Source of the DNA: Spirometra erinaceieuropaei
Taxonomy: Eukaryota; Platyhelminthes; Cestoda; Diphyllobothriidea; Diphyllobothriidae
NCBI GenBank assembly: GCA_902702965.1
Contig: CACRXP010000157.1
Coordinates: 405,589-469,588, forward strand
Length of the DNA: 64,000 bases
Direction: 5' to 3'
Shown: positions 10,498 through 24,099 of the stretch, in pieces
How the letters are laid out: each line of letters begins with the position of its first letter
Numbering within the stretch: the stretch's first letter is position 1
Notes under the pieces: model-generated
Told to the model about the DNA's origin: nothing
The model's input: the letters and a program-made list of their open reading frames with translations, nothing else
The model's database searches: none
Made by a program: the position numbers and the translations under genes

Positions 10498-12296
10498 GCG
10501 GCCCTCTGGCGTGACCGAAATAATTTGCAGATATGCTGCAAAATGATCCATCTGACAAGCCCGCCTAAATGTTCCTTTCTAATCACAAAAACATTTGTAG
10601 AAGCCGTAATAACCTTCCAGGGGACACGCCACCGACTTAAGCTGAGAGGTGTTTATGCATTCACGCGATGCGTTGTCCGTAACGTTGGCAAATTATAATA
10701 TATGACTATTGCCTGACCAAGTGGTGCTCTGTTGGACGTCAGTCTGTACACGCAAACAAGGCTTTATCTGCCTGTGATAATACCGTGCGTATGACCGAAC
10801 ACATCACTGTCATATCTGAATGGTCTGGGAGGGTGTGTGCAGACATGACGCTGCCGATGGGCGGGGTTCTTACTGCCGGATTTTCAGTAGCACCAAGCTG
10901 ATACGTAATCTGAGCCTGTGACTGCACTGAAGACACGTTGGCATTATGAGCGTCCTCTGCGTCCTCGCGACTTTGTCGTATGAAGAGGGCTGAAGAGGGC
11001 TAACCTGGACTGGAATGTGGTGTTACAGTGGGGATTGGGGTGTGTGTGTGTGTGTGTGTGTAAGAGAGCGAGCATGATAAGCTTGTCGTCGGAGATTATG
11101 GTAATGGTTTGTGGTTGGAGAGGTAGGCTTGGTCTTGTCGAAATTCCAGTAAAATCTGAGGTGTCTATCAATGCCAACGAGGGGTTTATTGCGGGTTGAC
11201 TAATCTGACGTATTGGGGGGTTGAGCGTTAACGACATCAGCCTGCCGCATTCAAGTCTTTCTTGGTTGTCACCGGGCCTGTGCTATTTGTCCGGTTTCAA
11301 AAAATGTATGCTTCAGCATTTGCGGCTGTCGACTTAGTGGGGTCTTCCAAACTTGTTGATTGATTGTCGGGACCCTTTCGGAAAGATCTTCAAGGTTTTA
11401 TGACATTGCACTAAACTACCTTGTGGGCGACTACCTACGGAGCTGACACGCGGGAAGGGTAGCTTGGAAAGACGCTAATCCGTCATTCCCCCCTGTGGTC
11501 CGTCCATTGCGGCTGCACCTGTGTCATGGTATGGATGGTGAGTGCACACGCTGGTCCGCACGACCCTGATTTCTGGCCACGCCATCAATTATATTCATCG
11601 GAGGCAACTGGGGGGAAAGTCCTTTAATTCCCTTAGGCTATTCTCACATGCCGAGGACGTTTTCACGTTGTCAGAACGACCGCCCTGTAAGAGTTGCCCG
11701 ACAGAGATTGTGGGTTTTAATTCATTCCGCTGTCAGCATGTGACAACCCTCTTTTCTGTGTGGATGACTGCCTCGAAGACAGGTCAGCCGGAGGCAGAAA
11801 GAATTCGTTGTCGCGCAGTCATCCGCGAATACAAGACTATGGACACGGAATCTTGATGCATAAGCCGGGTGTTGGGGAATTGTCTGTCGGTTCGGTACTG
11901 GACATTGCTTCCAGATCTCCCCTCACCGTAGGTGTCTACACAGGATAACACGAGTCTGATGAAAACGAGAAATGAGTGCGCAACCCTGTTTTACTCAGTT
12001 TTTTTGCCAAAAGCGCTTCATATATTTATGCATTGTCCCTGTTGTAAACTCAAACGTCTGACTATTTGTCTGGACCGTTCCACAGATAAGAATATCGAAA
12101 TGGATTGCCACAACCAGTAACAGTTTTGTAGTTTTTGTGCGCTGATTTTTAAAGTCTGCACTTTGATTTGAACTTGTTTCAGGCTCACATTCAAAAAATA
12201 AGGGCAAAAATATTGTCTTCGGTGTTGAGGACGAATGTTCTCTAGTTATCTTCACAGACCGTATTCATTCCATTTTGTTTTTTACATGGATATCAT
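10498..12296. other. Intergenic with TG microsatellite
   Basis: No convincing gene. A (TG)10 microsatellite lies at 11041-11061. Open frames at 11.5-12.2 kb overlap on both strands and carry no recognised domain or splice pattern. Confidence 0.5.
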
Positions 12297-12570
12297 TTGT
12301 AGGGGACGCATACCGATCGTTCTAACGGAACTCACTCGTTCCGTTGTGCCTTACGGGCTCTCTCTCGAGCCCACCCAGCAGCCGCTCAGAGGATCAAGAT
12401 ATATGCAGTACGTCATTACCGACGAAGACAAGGGAGACTAAAACGGCCATTTCTGGCTTATTAGCCATCGTCAGCAGGTCATACCTAAACCCAAAGTGTA
12501 GAATACCTGAGACTCTATCCTACGACCTGTTAGTTAAATGTCCACGCCTCTAACCACTGGGCCACGGGCC
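12297..12570 (-). mobile_element. tRNA-derived SINE, minus copy
   Basis: A minus-oriented copy of the main SINE family. The head (ACTCACTCGTTCCGTTGTGC, about 12330) and hairpin region come first on the plus strand. The tail (GGCCATTTCTGGCTTATTAG, about 12445) and tRNA-like region with reversed box A (CTAACCACTGGGCCACGG, about 12551) follow. Because head precedes tail here, this is a junction of two units, as in the tandem copy at 7.9 kb. Confidence 0.75.
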
Positions 12571-12587
12571 CGTAAAGCACAACTGAA

Positions 12588-12836
12588 AGAGTGAGTTCCG
12601 TAAGAACGATCGGTGAGCGTCCCCTACCATTGTATATTCCTGATCGAAAAACGACAGGGCAAAGGCCCCCTGACCCAGTGGCTAGAGGCATGGACTTCTA
12701 ACTAACAGGTCGCGAGTTCGAGCCTCGGGTGTTCCACACTTCGGGGTTGGGTATGACTGGCTGACGACGGCTAATAAGCCAGAAATGGCCACTCCAGTCT
12801 CCCTTGCCTTTGTCGGTAATAACATACTGCGGACAT
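12588..12836 (+). mobile_element. tRNA-derived SINE, well-preserved plus copy
   Basis: This is one of the best copies for reading the polymerase III boxes. Box A-like TGACCCAGTGGCTAGAGGC is at 12671-12689 and box B-like GAGTTCGAGCC at 12714-12724, spaced as in a tRNA. The tail GACGGCTAATAAGCCAGAAA (about 12765) ends near TTTGTCGGTAATAAC. It lies in inverted orientation to the copy at 12297-12570, about 20 bp away, so the pair could fold into a hairpin. Its right end directly joins a MITE remnant. Confidence 0.85.
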
Positions 12837-13372
12837 CTTGCTCGTAAAATTTACAATATGGCTCATATCTACAGCCAATTTTTATGGCCCGCATATGGTC
12901 GTCTCCTAATAGCGCATATAAATGCGCAATATTCCGTACACGGAGATTTACGGCTTGTTGTTTGGAAACTCTAGACGCAAGTGAAACGGCAGGTTGGACC
13001 TAAAATTATTCAGGACACAGAAAAGCTTGTTAAAGTCAAATAAGGCCTCCTTTCAAGTGTATAATCTAGAGAAGACGTACTTTCCCACCAGAGCGAATAA
13101 TTTCATTCATTTGTTTCTATGGAATATATTCGAACTTATAAGGGCATCGAAAATCAATGAGAAAAATTTATATTACTTAACTAATCATTTCTTACTGAAA
13201 GTAGCTTTTCAGACGGCTGGAAAAAAGTTCGTTTAAAAGCCGAAATCCAAGAATAACCGAAATATCTTGGGCTTATGCTGCTGGATAAATAATATTAAAA
13301 CCCTACCTAAGTAATATTTTCGAGTCGAAAACGTAGTTCAGAATTTCAACTGTTGTTCTACCTCCCTCGCTG
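12837..13372. mobile_element. Inverted-repeat MITE, partial
   Basis: The middle and right arm of the MITE family are present: GGGCATCGAAAATCAATGAG (about 13142), a block equivalent to the AAAGCCGRNATCC motif near 13237, and a terminal part near CAGAATTTCAACTG. The left arm is missing and its place is taken by the SINE, suggesting SINE insertion with loss or truncation. Confidence 0.65.
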
Positions 13373-13589
13373 CGATTGCTGACATAAACAGCATCGCAAT
13401 TGCCAAACTGAACTTAAGAACTCAACATATACATGCTGTTACTCAAATTCTTTAGTCCACAACATCCGTTTGAGATCGATGCCTGCTAAGAAAAATGGCA
13501 GTTTCATGTTAATATCAAAAGAATAAAGAGTCGAGCTGAGGGAGAGTGAGTGCGCTAGAAGGAGAGGGAAGTTGGAGTGCTCTACAGGT

Positions 13590-13800
13590 AGATAAGTTGG
13601 TACCTGACAAAGACAAGGGTGACCGGGATAGTTATCCCTGGCTGATTAGTCGTCATACCAGGCGTCCAAGGATTTTGTATTTTAATCTTGGTTGATCCAC
13701 ACTCGGAACTTGGGTATGGCCGGCTGATGACGGCCAGTAGGCCCAAAATTGCCTTTCCATTTTCCCTTGTTTCCGTCGGTATCAACTTATCTATCTACAC
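13590..13800. mobile_element. Two SINE tail fragments in inverted orientation
   Basis: The left half (about 13600-13685) reads as the SINE tail on the minus strand (CTGACAAAGACAAGGGTGAC). The right half (about 13690-13795) reads as the same tail on the plus strand (TTGGGTATGGCCGGCTGATG, then CCTTGTTTCCGTCGGTATC). Together they form an imperfect palindrome of about 200 bp. The tRNA-like part is not preserved in either half. Confidence 0.6.
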
Positions 13801-14159
13801 CACTAGTCGCTATGCGACTGCCTGCGAAGTTACTAGTTCGAGTCTCCCGACTCAACGGGAAGGGCATGTTCCATAAACTAATCGGGGAGTACTCCTTTGC
13901 CCTAAAGTCTTCTATGCAAAAGAGATTACCACTGCCTTTGTCAAGGTCGGAGGATATCGTAAAACGCCCAGAACGCATAACACAAGACTGATTTTACGGA
14001 AGAAAGTCTTGGGTGAGGAAAGTGATGACGAGGTTACCACTAATTCATGGCCCGCAGTGTGATGCATTAACCATCTCTAATTACTGGCGCCCTTCAGCCG
14101 GATACCACAGGTGCTTTGTGCACTTCCTTCTGGCTGAGGGCACGTGTACACAGTGTGAC

Positions 14160-14620
14160 GATCAATCAGTGGGTCAATTTCCGGACGCCTCTGACGGGGC
14201 CTTGTACCGAGGTGGCGGCGCCATGGCGAAGGCGCCGGCGGAGGGGGGGGGCGGGTTTGATGGCCGAAGCGCTGCCGTCTCCGACACACAAAAAGCGCCT
14301 CTGATTGCGAATTTTGCGCGCACACAAACACAGCAGTCCGGGGTCCTGCCACTGTTGTTGACAGTGCGCCTCACACTGAGGACGTGTGCAGGGTTGTTTA
14401 TTTACACCTCTAAAAATTACTTTGAGGGGGGGAGGGAGGAGGAGGATTCTGGCGAACTAATGAAGGGCCAGCCTGCCAGACGCGAAAACTCGCCGTTTTC
14501 GGTCGTGGCGTCAACAGCTGGTTCGCCACCGCCAGCCAGGGGTGTGTTTGTGGGTGTCGGTCTGGCAGTCCGAACCGCGCCAGTAAGGCTATTGTGTGCC
14601 GGTGTAATTACCTGACCCCA
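14160..14620. other. GC-rich, CpG-containing block
   Basis: Markedly richer in G+C and CG dinucleotides than its surroundings, with GGCGGCGCCATGGCGAAGGC at about 14213 and long G runs at 14240-14250 and 14426-14445. Open frames occur on both strands but have low-complexity, arginine/glycine/proline-rich translations and no recognised domain. It could be a promoter or CpG island of a gene whose exons I cannot identify, or a GC-rich repeat. Confidence 0.35.
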
Positions 14621-17600
14621 CCTCAGTGTCCGCACGATGACGTTAGCTTGCACTGAAAGGAAACAGCTTATCCTGCTGGACACGCATCTGCAGGCAATGT
14701 CGGTGACGACTGAGCCCGACTTCGAAGTGGACTGTTGGCGGGCAGAAAACCACTGAATGCTTATCATTCAAGGTTTTCTATCTAACTTCTAGCGCAGAGT
14801 CTCTTAGGTAGTGTAGAACACAGTAAGATTCTGGACTCTGCCGAACGAATAAACTGCAAGCGGGCAAGAAACTGGTGAATAATGGAAGATCGCCGTCCTC
14901 AATATTTCAGAAGAGCACGCTCAGCGATATCTTTACATGCATGTAAAATGCTTTAGTGATGTCTTAATTCAATGCATCAATCACTCCTTCATGAGAATAA
15001 TTCGGTATTTCTATAATTTAGATGCAACCTAGAGGAAGGTTAAACCAGAACTAAATATGACCTTGTCTAATTTCATTGGAAATTAATTTGTGAACTTGGA
15101 GCAAATCCTTCGGAGCAGAGCTTTCTGTGGTCACTTCGGAAGTTGGTTTGAATATGGGCGCTGAAATTATCAGCTACCACAGAACAACGGCGTAGTATTC
15201 ATCACTTGTCATGGGGCAAATGACACACCAATGCTGGAGGATTTATCACACTGGCAGCATTACATCGAATGCGCATTCTTGGAGACCATGAGGTTACCAA
15301 TTCTTCTCCGCGCAGTATTTTAGTGGTTTGATCGTCCTTCTTCACACTAGACACGGACGCCTGCCACTTGGCTAAAGCCAGCACATATCAGTCAGATTTC
15401 TGACGGGTTTACATTAAGGTCATCAGGGAAGACATAAACTGGTCAGTTCTTAGGAAGTAAGTGGAAAAAGGAAGACATTAGCTTCAAGAACTTGTGGACG
15501 AAATTACAGCCGGTAGAAGGAATTGAAGGAATGAGGTAGGATGGATAATGTCAGTCGCGATATATTAATTTGAAGGCTTGGTTTGTCATGTTTGCTGGTG
15601 AAAACGCTCGCTAAAGTCAATTCTTCGTCTGTGAAGATAGGTTTTTAAGTCGAACACCGCGGTTTAGAACTATCAAATTCTAAGCCGCCGTGCGCCCATG
15701 TGCTTCTTTGGCAGATTGTGCAACCGATTTCTCGTTTTCTCGAGCGATTATCAATGACTTCAGGGAATATCTTCTCGCAATGGAATCCCCGGGTGAGAAA
15801 CCGCGGAGTTTACCCAACGTTACGCATTGATTCCCTTAAATGTTGGGACCGGCCTTTTTTAACTGGGGGGTTCTAATATGATTCACTTTGAGGCTTCTTG
15901 GGGCACTGTGATACGGAACCGGTTGAGTCATCTCCCACTGCGTGGGCCCGATTGCAGTAGGTACGTACAGAATGTAGGTTTTTAATTATTATTGTGCATC
16001 GTCATGTGGTTGTCCATCTCTTAAACCGCGATGATCCATTCAGTGTACGGCATTTGTCGCATGGAATGTCAACTATTCAGAGAAATGGCAAATTCACGGC
16101 CATTTCTGCTTCTAGAGTGGGCAGGACTGAAATACCTAGCCCTTTCTATTACTTTCTATCTTTCAGTAGCAATAAGAGCCACCGCCTACAGAAGGTTTCA
16201 CGGGTCACAATGTCACCAGATCCCAGCGGACTGTGGGAATGCGGTGACTTCCTCTTTATGGGCGCTTAGGAAGTTGGCTGCCGATTTGGATTAAATCCGC
16301 AACCATCTGCTATGTACTCTGATAACAAAATATGTACCCTGTAGAAGCTAGGATACTCCACTGGTTAGGCTGCGTTCACAGCTGTTCATCAGCATATATT
16401 CCTCCTGCTGGCCATTAATTGAAGACTCGTCATATATTTCAGGACATTTACTATATAGCTAAAACGATCAGTACATTAGTTGCAGGATTACGCAAACTGA
16501 CAGCATAGGTGTTACCTGAAATCCCAGGAACTGCTTCGAGTCTATTCTATCATTGCAGGACAAAGCTAAGAGATGTTTGGGTGATCACTGACTTCCCCTC
16601 GTTTCCCGCGTACTTCCTGGTAGATATTCAAGCTTTAAAATTTCGGCTATTTAATCTCCTGAGGAATAGATGTGCTATCTTGTGGTAAATCACTGAGAAT
16701 TAAGTTCTGTACACCCAGTCCGAAAACCGATATGAATGCTTGAACCGAAGTCCATCGCCTTCAGTGGAATAGCCGTATAACAGTCATAAACTGTACTACG
16801 AATATATTGTCACTAACGTTCTGCTAAAGTAAGTAAGACAGCAGTTACATCCAAGAAGGCAACTCCACTTTGAAATCGACAGACACGGAACAAATTTGTC
16901 ACACTCTAAAACGGGCAAACTCACCAACTTGTCTCGAACAGCTTTAAGTCGGCGTCTGCCTATCTTCACTTGTGGACAAAGGTTTCACACTACCGGGCTA
17001 ACATCATTGAGACTTGCCAGAGTAAGAAGCTGCCCCAGTTACCGCCTTTATCTGTTACTTCTTTTCTACCTAGGTGTATACATGTTGGATGTGTAAAGGT
17101 GTGTGCTATCTGCACAGGATATATTTTTAGCTGTCATGGGATGACCTGAATTATGTTTTTTCTGCAGGGGAGAATTCATCAGGTAACCGGTTTGGGCTTT
17201 ATGATGCCGGAAATACCCAGATATTTGGGATGTTTATAGCCTCAGGCTCAGTGCACTGCAGCATGGAGCATCCAATCCTCCACTTAAATTATCCCATCAC
17301 GCACAAAACATATATAAACTAAGGGACCATAGACAGCTGTGGTGGATGAACTATCCAAATGCAGATAAACAGAGGACACATGCCTCGAGGAAACCAACAG
17401 TCACTGCGAAGAGTAACAGCTATATGCCCACCGATTGGCATAAATCATGTTAGGAACAAAATTAGCCCGACAGACAGATGGAAGGTCCCGAATAAGTCAG
17501 TCTAAGGGGAGCATTTTATTTAGGATAATGTCTAATGGAACAAATTTAAGCGCGGAAGAGACATTGCATGCTCGGCAGCCTTTGTCCAGGCTCTAGAGGA

Positions 17601-20600
17601 CCAGATTCGCAGGGGATGGGCCATATGTGCGGTTATGGTGCACCCATTTCGAAGCAGCAATGCTAAAACAAACACCATCAAAGAATAGCCGTTTTTATGT
17701 TCTCCCTCTCAAAGCAGATACTACGCCGCACAAGGCCACAGCTTGAACAGATGGTTTAAGTCAATCTCAACGTCAGACGCCTTCCCAATGTCCACTCAGC
17801 TAGTTTTTGCGTGTCTGCAGTGACTGTTCTACGGCGGAGATGCATGAGGAGGTTGGTTGCTGATGCTGAAATTTTAATTAATGTGTCACGAGTCAGGAAG
17901 AAGAATGCAAGAACGGTCTAGATGGAACACTGGCGGTTAGGATATTCTGTTATTTCGCTAGAGACATGGGATTTAGAGGAGGCCACTGTCGCCCACATTT
18001 AGCATAAAATGGTCAAAAAGGGAACACGATTTTGCACAAAATATGGAGTTTTTCTTAAAAAAGCAAAAACTAATGACGGTTTCCAGGCAGCCAGTGGTAG
18101 GACAAAGGGATAACTTCAGCGAGTGCTCTCTTGATCCGCGTGTTCCCCTCTTGCCGACAATTTTTTCTTCTGTTCATTTTGCTTGCATATAAGCAAAATC
18201 TAATTATAGCAGTCAAGATTGCACTTGATTCGAGGAAGAACACTCATGAGACGCTAAAGCATTTGGCACAACTTATCTACTAAGACTTAGACATGCCTGG
18301 GAAATGTTGTCTAGCAAAAGGAAAATAGAAAATTCCATTCCCGTTCAGTGCTGTTTACGGCTACAAAGGGAGATTATAGTAGCATCTTTCTTGTTCTGAC
18401 GAAAGAATTTTAAACTTCCTGTTAGAAAACTGTATATCTTTGTCAGGGCCAGGCAGTCTTCGTAAAGGGAACTAGATTCACGCCGTTTCGCTTGCCGCCA
18501 GTGCTTACGACCGACTGCCTGTTAAAATATGATGATATCCTGGCAACAAAGGATGTACTTTTAACGCTTCCGATGGTTGTTAGGAGAACGAAGAGAAGGC
18601 ATGGGAGGATAAGGGGCGGGGGAGGGGAGAAAGCCTATATCACCTCAAGTATCTGTGGCAGTGATAGCCCTTTCGATCAGATACGAGAGGGCTAAAAAGA
18701 ACGTCTAGGCCTAGTTAATATGCCCGTTCCTATGTTCAATAACTGTGTCAGATAAGCTGTCGAGAGGACGAGCGAAAATACTTTGATTGCACTTTGAAAG
18801 AAGGCGAGTAGGCACAAAATTCGCATTTCACGGAGCCCCTGTCAATGCTTCTGGAAAGACCGATAAACATCTTATCTAAGTTTCTCTTGTGTGGCATTTT
18901 GTCAAAAACCCAGACTTTCAACCGGCCGTTTGTTTTTAATTCACAGGCTGGGACCGGGTAAATCCAGAACGAAGCACATATTCGAAGCGTACAAAAAGCA
19001 GAAGATGGAAATGTGATAAATGAGAGACCTCTATAAAAAAATAACAATATGAAGGCTAGGAGAAGAATGAATGGGGATATCAGAGTTGAAAGGAAGAAAA
19101 GAAAAAGAATATAATTTAAGCGCTCGACAGAAAAAGTGAGACGCTAATGACAGGCAGGATGAGGCAAGGATGAGTTTAGGTGTATAAAGCCCATTCAATG
19201 GAGATGGGAAAGAATAAGTATTGCCATGAAGCAAGGGAGAAGACAGAATTAGCAAAGAAACCCAAGATGATATTTGGTCTGATCAATTAAAAAGAAAGAC
19301 GTTCTCGTGGCGCTCGAAAGAGGAAGTAGCTCCACAATCTGCATGGGAAGACGGCTGGGATAATAAAATAAAGAAGTAAACGGAGGAAGTGCTAGTTGCG
19401 AAGACGCTGGGAGCCAGACTAAAGTGATAAAATAGAAATGGGAAAACCGAGAGCTACTCATGGCCCAAGGAGGCCAGAACTACCCATTTTTCGGGACGTG
19501 TACCGATTCAATTAACGTCTCACGCTGCGTAACCAAATATTCTGCTAGCGGCAGACGTGCTGTGCAGTTAATTTCACCACGCCGATTGAGAACATGCGGC
19601 TCAATCGAATGCGTAATTCAAGCCCAGTCGGTCGCCCAGCAAGAAACGAGACTGTCTGGGACGAAGCACGAGGCTAGGTAATGATGGCGACATCGAAGGT
19701 CCCCCTGGAGATCCAGGCATTATCCGATTATTTTATAATTTCAAAAATTGTGTTACTCTTTCTACTGAGAATAAACTAATAGACACAAAATGAAGAACGA
19801 AATAAATTCCATTGAATCGTTGGCAATTCCCCACTGAGTGGCAGTCGCTCGCCGCAAGCTCAAGAAATTTTAATTTGAGAGGGAAAGTAAGAAAGATGGA
19901 GAAGACTGGAATAATAATTTTACCCCTATTGGGCTGGCTGTTAGGCACCGGTCATCTTGAGTCGGTCTTTTCACGGGCAGCAGTGGATGAGAGAGGAGAG
20001 ACCAGGACAGATGCTATGTAATTCAGCTACCACTGTGAACTATTTCCTGTAGAAGTTACCGTCCTGTGGGAGCGCTATGGAAATCCTTCTTCACGACGTT
20101 CAAACTAATATATAGAACACCTAAGCGATAGAGAATAAAGGAATTTGACCACAACGAAATCGCTCGTTTTTAATAAATTTATTCTGTTGAGAGATAGGAC
20201 AAGCAGTATACTGAATATTCGACGATATCATAAGCCAAACGCCAAATAAGGACTGAAGCGATGAAAACCAATTTCACAAAAATCTGCACATGAACCACGC
20301 AGACATGAATTTGATCCCGTCTGAGCACAACGGAATTATTCTGCGCTCCAAGTGGGAATATTTCAACTTCGCTACGACGTCACAGTTTTTTCTCTGGAAC
20401 CGTAGGTACGCAATAACTTTGTGTCTTTTTGGAATATTTTTTTCACGTGCCGAAATTCCTCAGAAAACTGCGTCAAGTACCATTTGTTTATCAGCACATT
20501 TCAACTGACCACGCAGACGACTCGCGGTTATTTACAGCGCAGGAAAACACCCATTCGAAATTCTTCAAGATCTGAAGTTATTCAAGTCTTTCGAGATCTG

Positions 20601-21404
20601 CAAACGGCTGGGTCCTTTCTGAATAGACTTCTGCTGCGCGCTGGATTTCGAACACACAGTTAAGTCCTCATATGCAATCCGATGTATTCGTTCTAAACTC
20701 GAAACCGTAAATATAACTATTCCCTCATCTCAGCGATTCAATTCCAATAGTAGCGCCGGCTCTGGCACCTCGTTAGAAGACAAATCTGGTGAGATGTCCT
20801 TCTCATCCGGAATCTACGCTCGCTCTATCTACGCGTGCCAAAACCGTAATTACCGCGAGAAGTGTGAGGTAGGAGGATGGGCCTTGGGGTGTGTGCGCAT
20901 ATATCTAAATCTGAGTAAGACAGCTTGATAATAAGCTTGCTGACTTAAGAATGCTCGTGCAACAGAACCTTGATAACCACAAGTTTTCCAGTGTTACAGT
21001 CCGAAAAAGTAAAATTAAAACGGAAAAAGCGCGAAACATATCATCTCGGGAGCATCTCCAATCACGGGTAGCAAAGCAGTAAGTAGAGACATGGGTATCG
21101 GTAACAGCAGGACAACGGCGCTATGCAGACTCAAAACCGATGGAAGATGACCTAAGCTACGTCACATGAATATTGTCTGTCGCGGGAACCATCTCGCCTA
21201 CTTCTCTCGCTGAAATCGACGCAGTTTATTTTTGGCCAAACGACGATATAACAAGGTCCCTCAATCTACCGTTGCTCTCTAGTTCTCGCAACCAATCCGA
21301 GTGCTATTTAGAGGACATTTTTCAATACGAAGACAGTAACTCGTGGGCAGGGGGGATGGGGAAACGCCATAACAGGAGTTTGAAGTCACAACCATGATAA
21401 TGTA
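14621..21404. other. Long region without recognised genes
   Basis: No protein domain, tRNA or family repeat was recognised across nearly 7 kb. Minor features are a short palindrome TTTACATGCATGTAAA near 14932, a near-palindrome at 18176-18199, and a purine-rich plus strand at about 19040-19450 that creates serine/leucine-rich open frames on the minus strand. Exons of a large gene could be hidden here. Confidence 0.45.
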
Positions 21405-21485
21405 CACCGCATCCAATTTTGCGTTTCAGATAGTGTACTTAGAGATTCACACCTATTTCCCTCAATAAACTAAATTGAGATGACA
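21405..21485 (+). mobile_element. Possible retroelement 3' end fragment
   Basis: CACCTATTTCCCTCAATAAA at about 21450 resembles the last bases of the CR1-like element (CCTATTTCCCTCAAATACAC at about 4407) and is followed by a degenerate short-repeat end. Only the 3' tail is recognisable, as expected from severe 5' truncation during target-primed reverse transcription. Confidence 0.45.
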
Positions 21486-21619
21486 AAGAGCGAGTGAACT
21501 TTGCTTTCGATAACGTCTCTTCAGGCCAGTACAGTTATATGGGAACGGGGTACAGTAAGTGAGCAAAACGATAAATTTTTAAAATCTAGGTTAGGCAAGA
21601 GAGGAAGGGCGCAGAAAGT

Positions 21620-22400
21620 TGTCTGTAGTTAGTCAACCTTTGACCACAGTAAGCGCGGAGCCTGAACGAGGTTCGTCTGGACGCATAGGGTTGGTTTTCG
21701 TAACCCGATGGTGGGCGCTTCTGATATTGCCAACGGACGCTGACCCGGTAGCTTAGGGTAGCTTGAGGGAATCTTATAAATCACACGAAATGCTTCAACG
21801 GGATTCACACGATTCCCTGAATCCACTGAATTCGCAAGGATGGCGCTGTCTATTCGCATAGTTTCACCTTACGGGAAGGTGCTCTCGTATTCTTTTGGAA
21901 AGGCGCCGATTTGTACGACCAATATAAACTACTCCACGGGAGCAAGTGGATAAGTAGATGCACATTGATGCGGTCTGATGTGGTAGCCTTTCCTTGCCTT
22001 CCCCACGTAAAAGAGGGTTAATGGAGAATAATATATGAAACCTTGCTGTTGGGAAGGTTTCTAAGACAGTTTGGTCAAGGCGTCTTCCTCGGAGTTTACT
22101 CGCAGCGTCTCCTTGGAAAGAAACTTTGAGGAACAAAGTTTTCTTTTCGGCGGTCCGTGTGGCGGATTTTGCGGATCGTTCGGAAATGTTCCTTGCAACG
22201 AACCTGTCTGGATACCCGTTTTCGCGTCCGAACACATTCAATCTTATATGAGACTTGATAAAACATTACCTGGTTGGATCATTTTGGTCTTAATGTCGAT
22301 TGGGAAACTCTTTTTAATGACACCAAAGACTAGTTCTCAAACGATTTGATTGCCAGCTTCAAAGGAAACTGTGCCACACCAATCAACATCCTTCCATTTT
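21620..22400 (-). pseudogene. Penelope-like element: RT-endonuclease linker and GIY-YIG domain
   Basis: The minus strand carries about 125 codons in one frame (22241-21864). They include KKTLFLKVSFQGDAASKL, then GEGKERLPHQTASMCIYLST and GVVYIGRTNRRLSKRIREHL, the GIY-YIG core with its catalytic tyrosine and arginine still present. The C-terminal tail continues at 21859-21629 in another frame (VNPVEAFRVIYKI and APTIGLRKPTLCVQ), so at least one frameshift separates core and tail. Weak similarity with stops continues upstream to about 22400. The catalytic RT is absent. The fragment belongs to the same PLE subfamily as 7212-7660 but is independently broken. Confidence 0.85.
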
Positions 22401-24099
22401 AACGCAGGGATTCATTCGCCAGTTGAATTCTTCGCCGACGTATGTTGTAAATTACCTTACCTTGAGTGTGTTCTAGAGACATCTGGTTGATCACCTGTTA
22501 AAAGGCAACCCGAACTCCCTATGCCCCATCTTGGGGATTACTGAAATGACTGTCAACCTGCTACTAACATAATTTCAACAGATCCTTTTGTGTACATTAA
22601 CATTGACTCGGACGAAAATTTCACAGCGCGAATACAGTGAACGTGTTGCTTCGTCGTTATTTCGCAAATGCCACACATTATTCACATTAAAGGCCTCACC
22701 ATAAATTATAGGCATTCCGTACACCGGAACTGCATGTAAAATGTTTTGCAACTTAACTGCTTTTCATTCACACCTGTGCCGTTTAAATGGAGTTTTAAGA
22801 GCTTCTATCGTTTACGGACCGATTCTGACTGAATTACTTGCGAGAGGTGACAACCGCGGAGGCCGCGAGCTGCTTCACGCGTGGTTCTCGGCCCTGCAGT
22901 AATAATAATAAGCGCAGTCGCCCACTCCCCCCCCCCCCCTCATTATTCTGTGCTGTGACTCTGCCTGGGGAACTCGTGGGAGAGTTCTGGCCCCAGTGAG
23001 CCGAATTCCGGATCCACCATCCCAATGAGAAACCGCAAGACTGGTGATATGCCGGCTCGACGATGGGCAGTCATCGCATCAAATGCAATCATCTGGGATG
23101 ATTGCGCGAGCCGCTAATTGCAATAGGTATGCAGTCGCTGTGCTCTGAATCCTGCACCCCCTGTGCATGCTGTCAATGATTATGAATTCAGGTGTTGATC
23201 TGACACGGGAGGCGAGTTAAACTCTTGTTCCACTGGTCGCGTCTGCCTCGGCCTGCAATCCTTTGCTCGCACCTGCCTTCTATGCTATGGCTCGTTCACA
23301 CTGCACGGGTTATTCGCACTCAGCTTCACGTCCCCTGTAACCAAATCAGTGGATTAGACCTGTGAAGGCGCAAGGCCATGTTCGTAGTCAAATAAAAAGT
23401 TTTCAGTAGGTTGGAACTTTACCAGCCCTCAGCCGACACACTAAAATGCCGAGCACATAGCTTTAGAGGAAGACAGACCAGCTTGTGGGAACCACGATTT
23501 CTATCTGCGCATCTAATGATCGTCACCCGACCCTCATGGAACGTTCAGCTAGGCAAACGCTTATGCCACTTGTAAGTGCCTTCAGCATGCGCGTGGAGTG
23601 TGACTGCAGCAACAATGGAAATGTGGCATCCCGACGTAAACTACCATGATTTCAACTGCGAACTACAACTTGCCATAAATAGCCCGAACAGGTGAGTCAA
23701 GACTGCAGCAGCGTCTGCTGGCAGAAAACGAGGTCTACTTGCGCTGTGCAAGCGGACGTGCGGCTGACATTTACGCATGCAGCATCAACAGACATTATTC
23801 CACGGGGTAGTTTTTTGCCCAGCTGAGCCGTGGAGAGCGTACCAGGTTCTGATTAGACCTCCAAACTAAGGCCCACATGTGTTAGCCTTTATTCTAATCA
23901 ACAGACACGCACCTTCCTTCATCCAGCCCACATAATGAGGTCGGCGATTGGTGCAGGAGAAGTATGCCTAGAATTTTATGGGCTGTCTGCTTTTAGCAAT
24001 AAACAAGCAATTCCCATTCAAAGACTGGTAAGATGTGGTTCGGTAGCCCCACTTGGAAAAAATAGTACAACTGTTTGACTAACCTACATGATTTTTAGC
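22401..24099. other. Intergenic, partly GC-richer
   Basis: No recognised gene. A poly-C run lies near 22927-22939 and 22830-23400 is somewhat GC-richer than its surroundings. No open frame has convincing domain content. Confidence 0.45.

Noticed and set aside
14013..14615. 200-codon open frame on the plus strand
   Set aside because: It lies in GC-rich DNA where stops are rare. The translation is low complexity with no domain, and overlapping opposite-strand frames are equally open.
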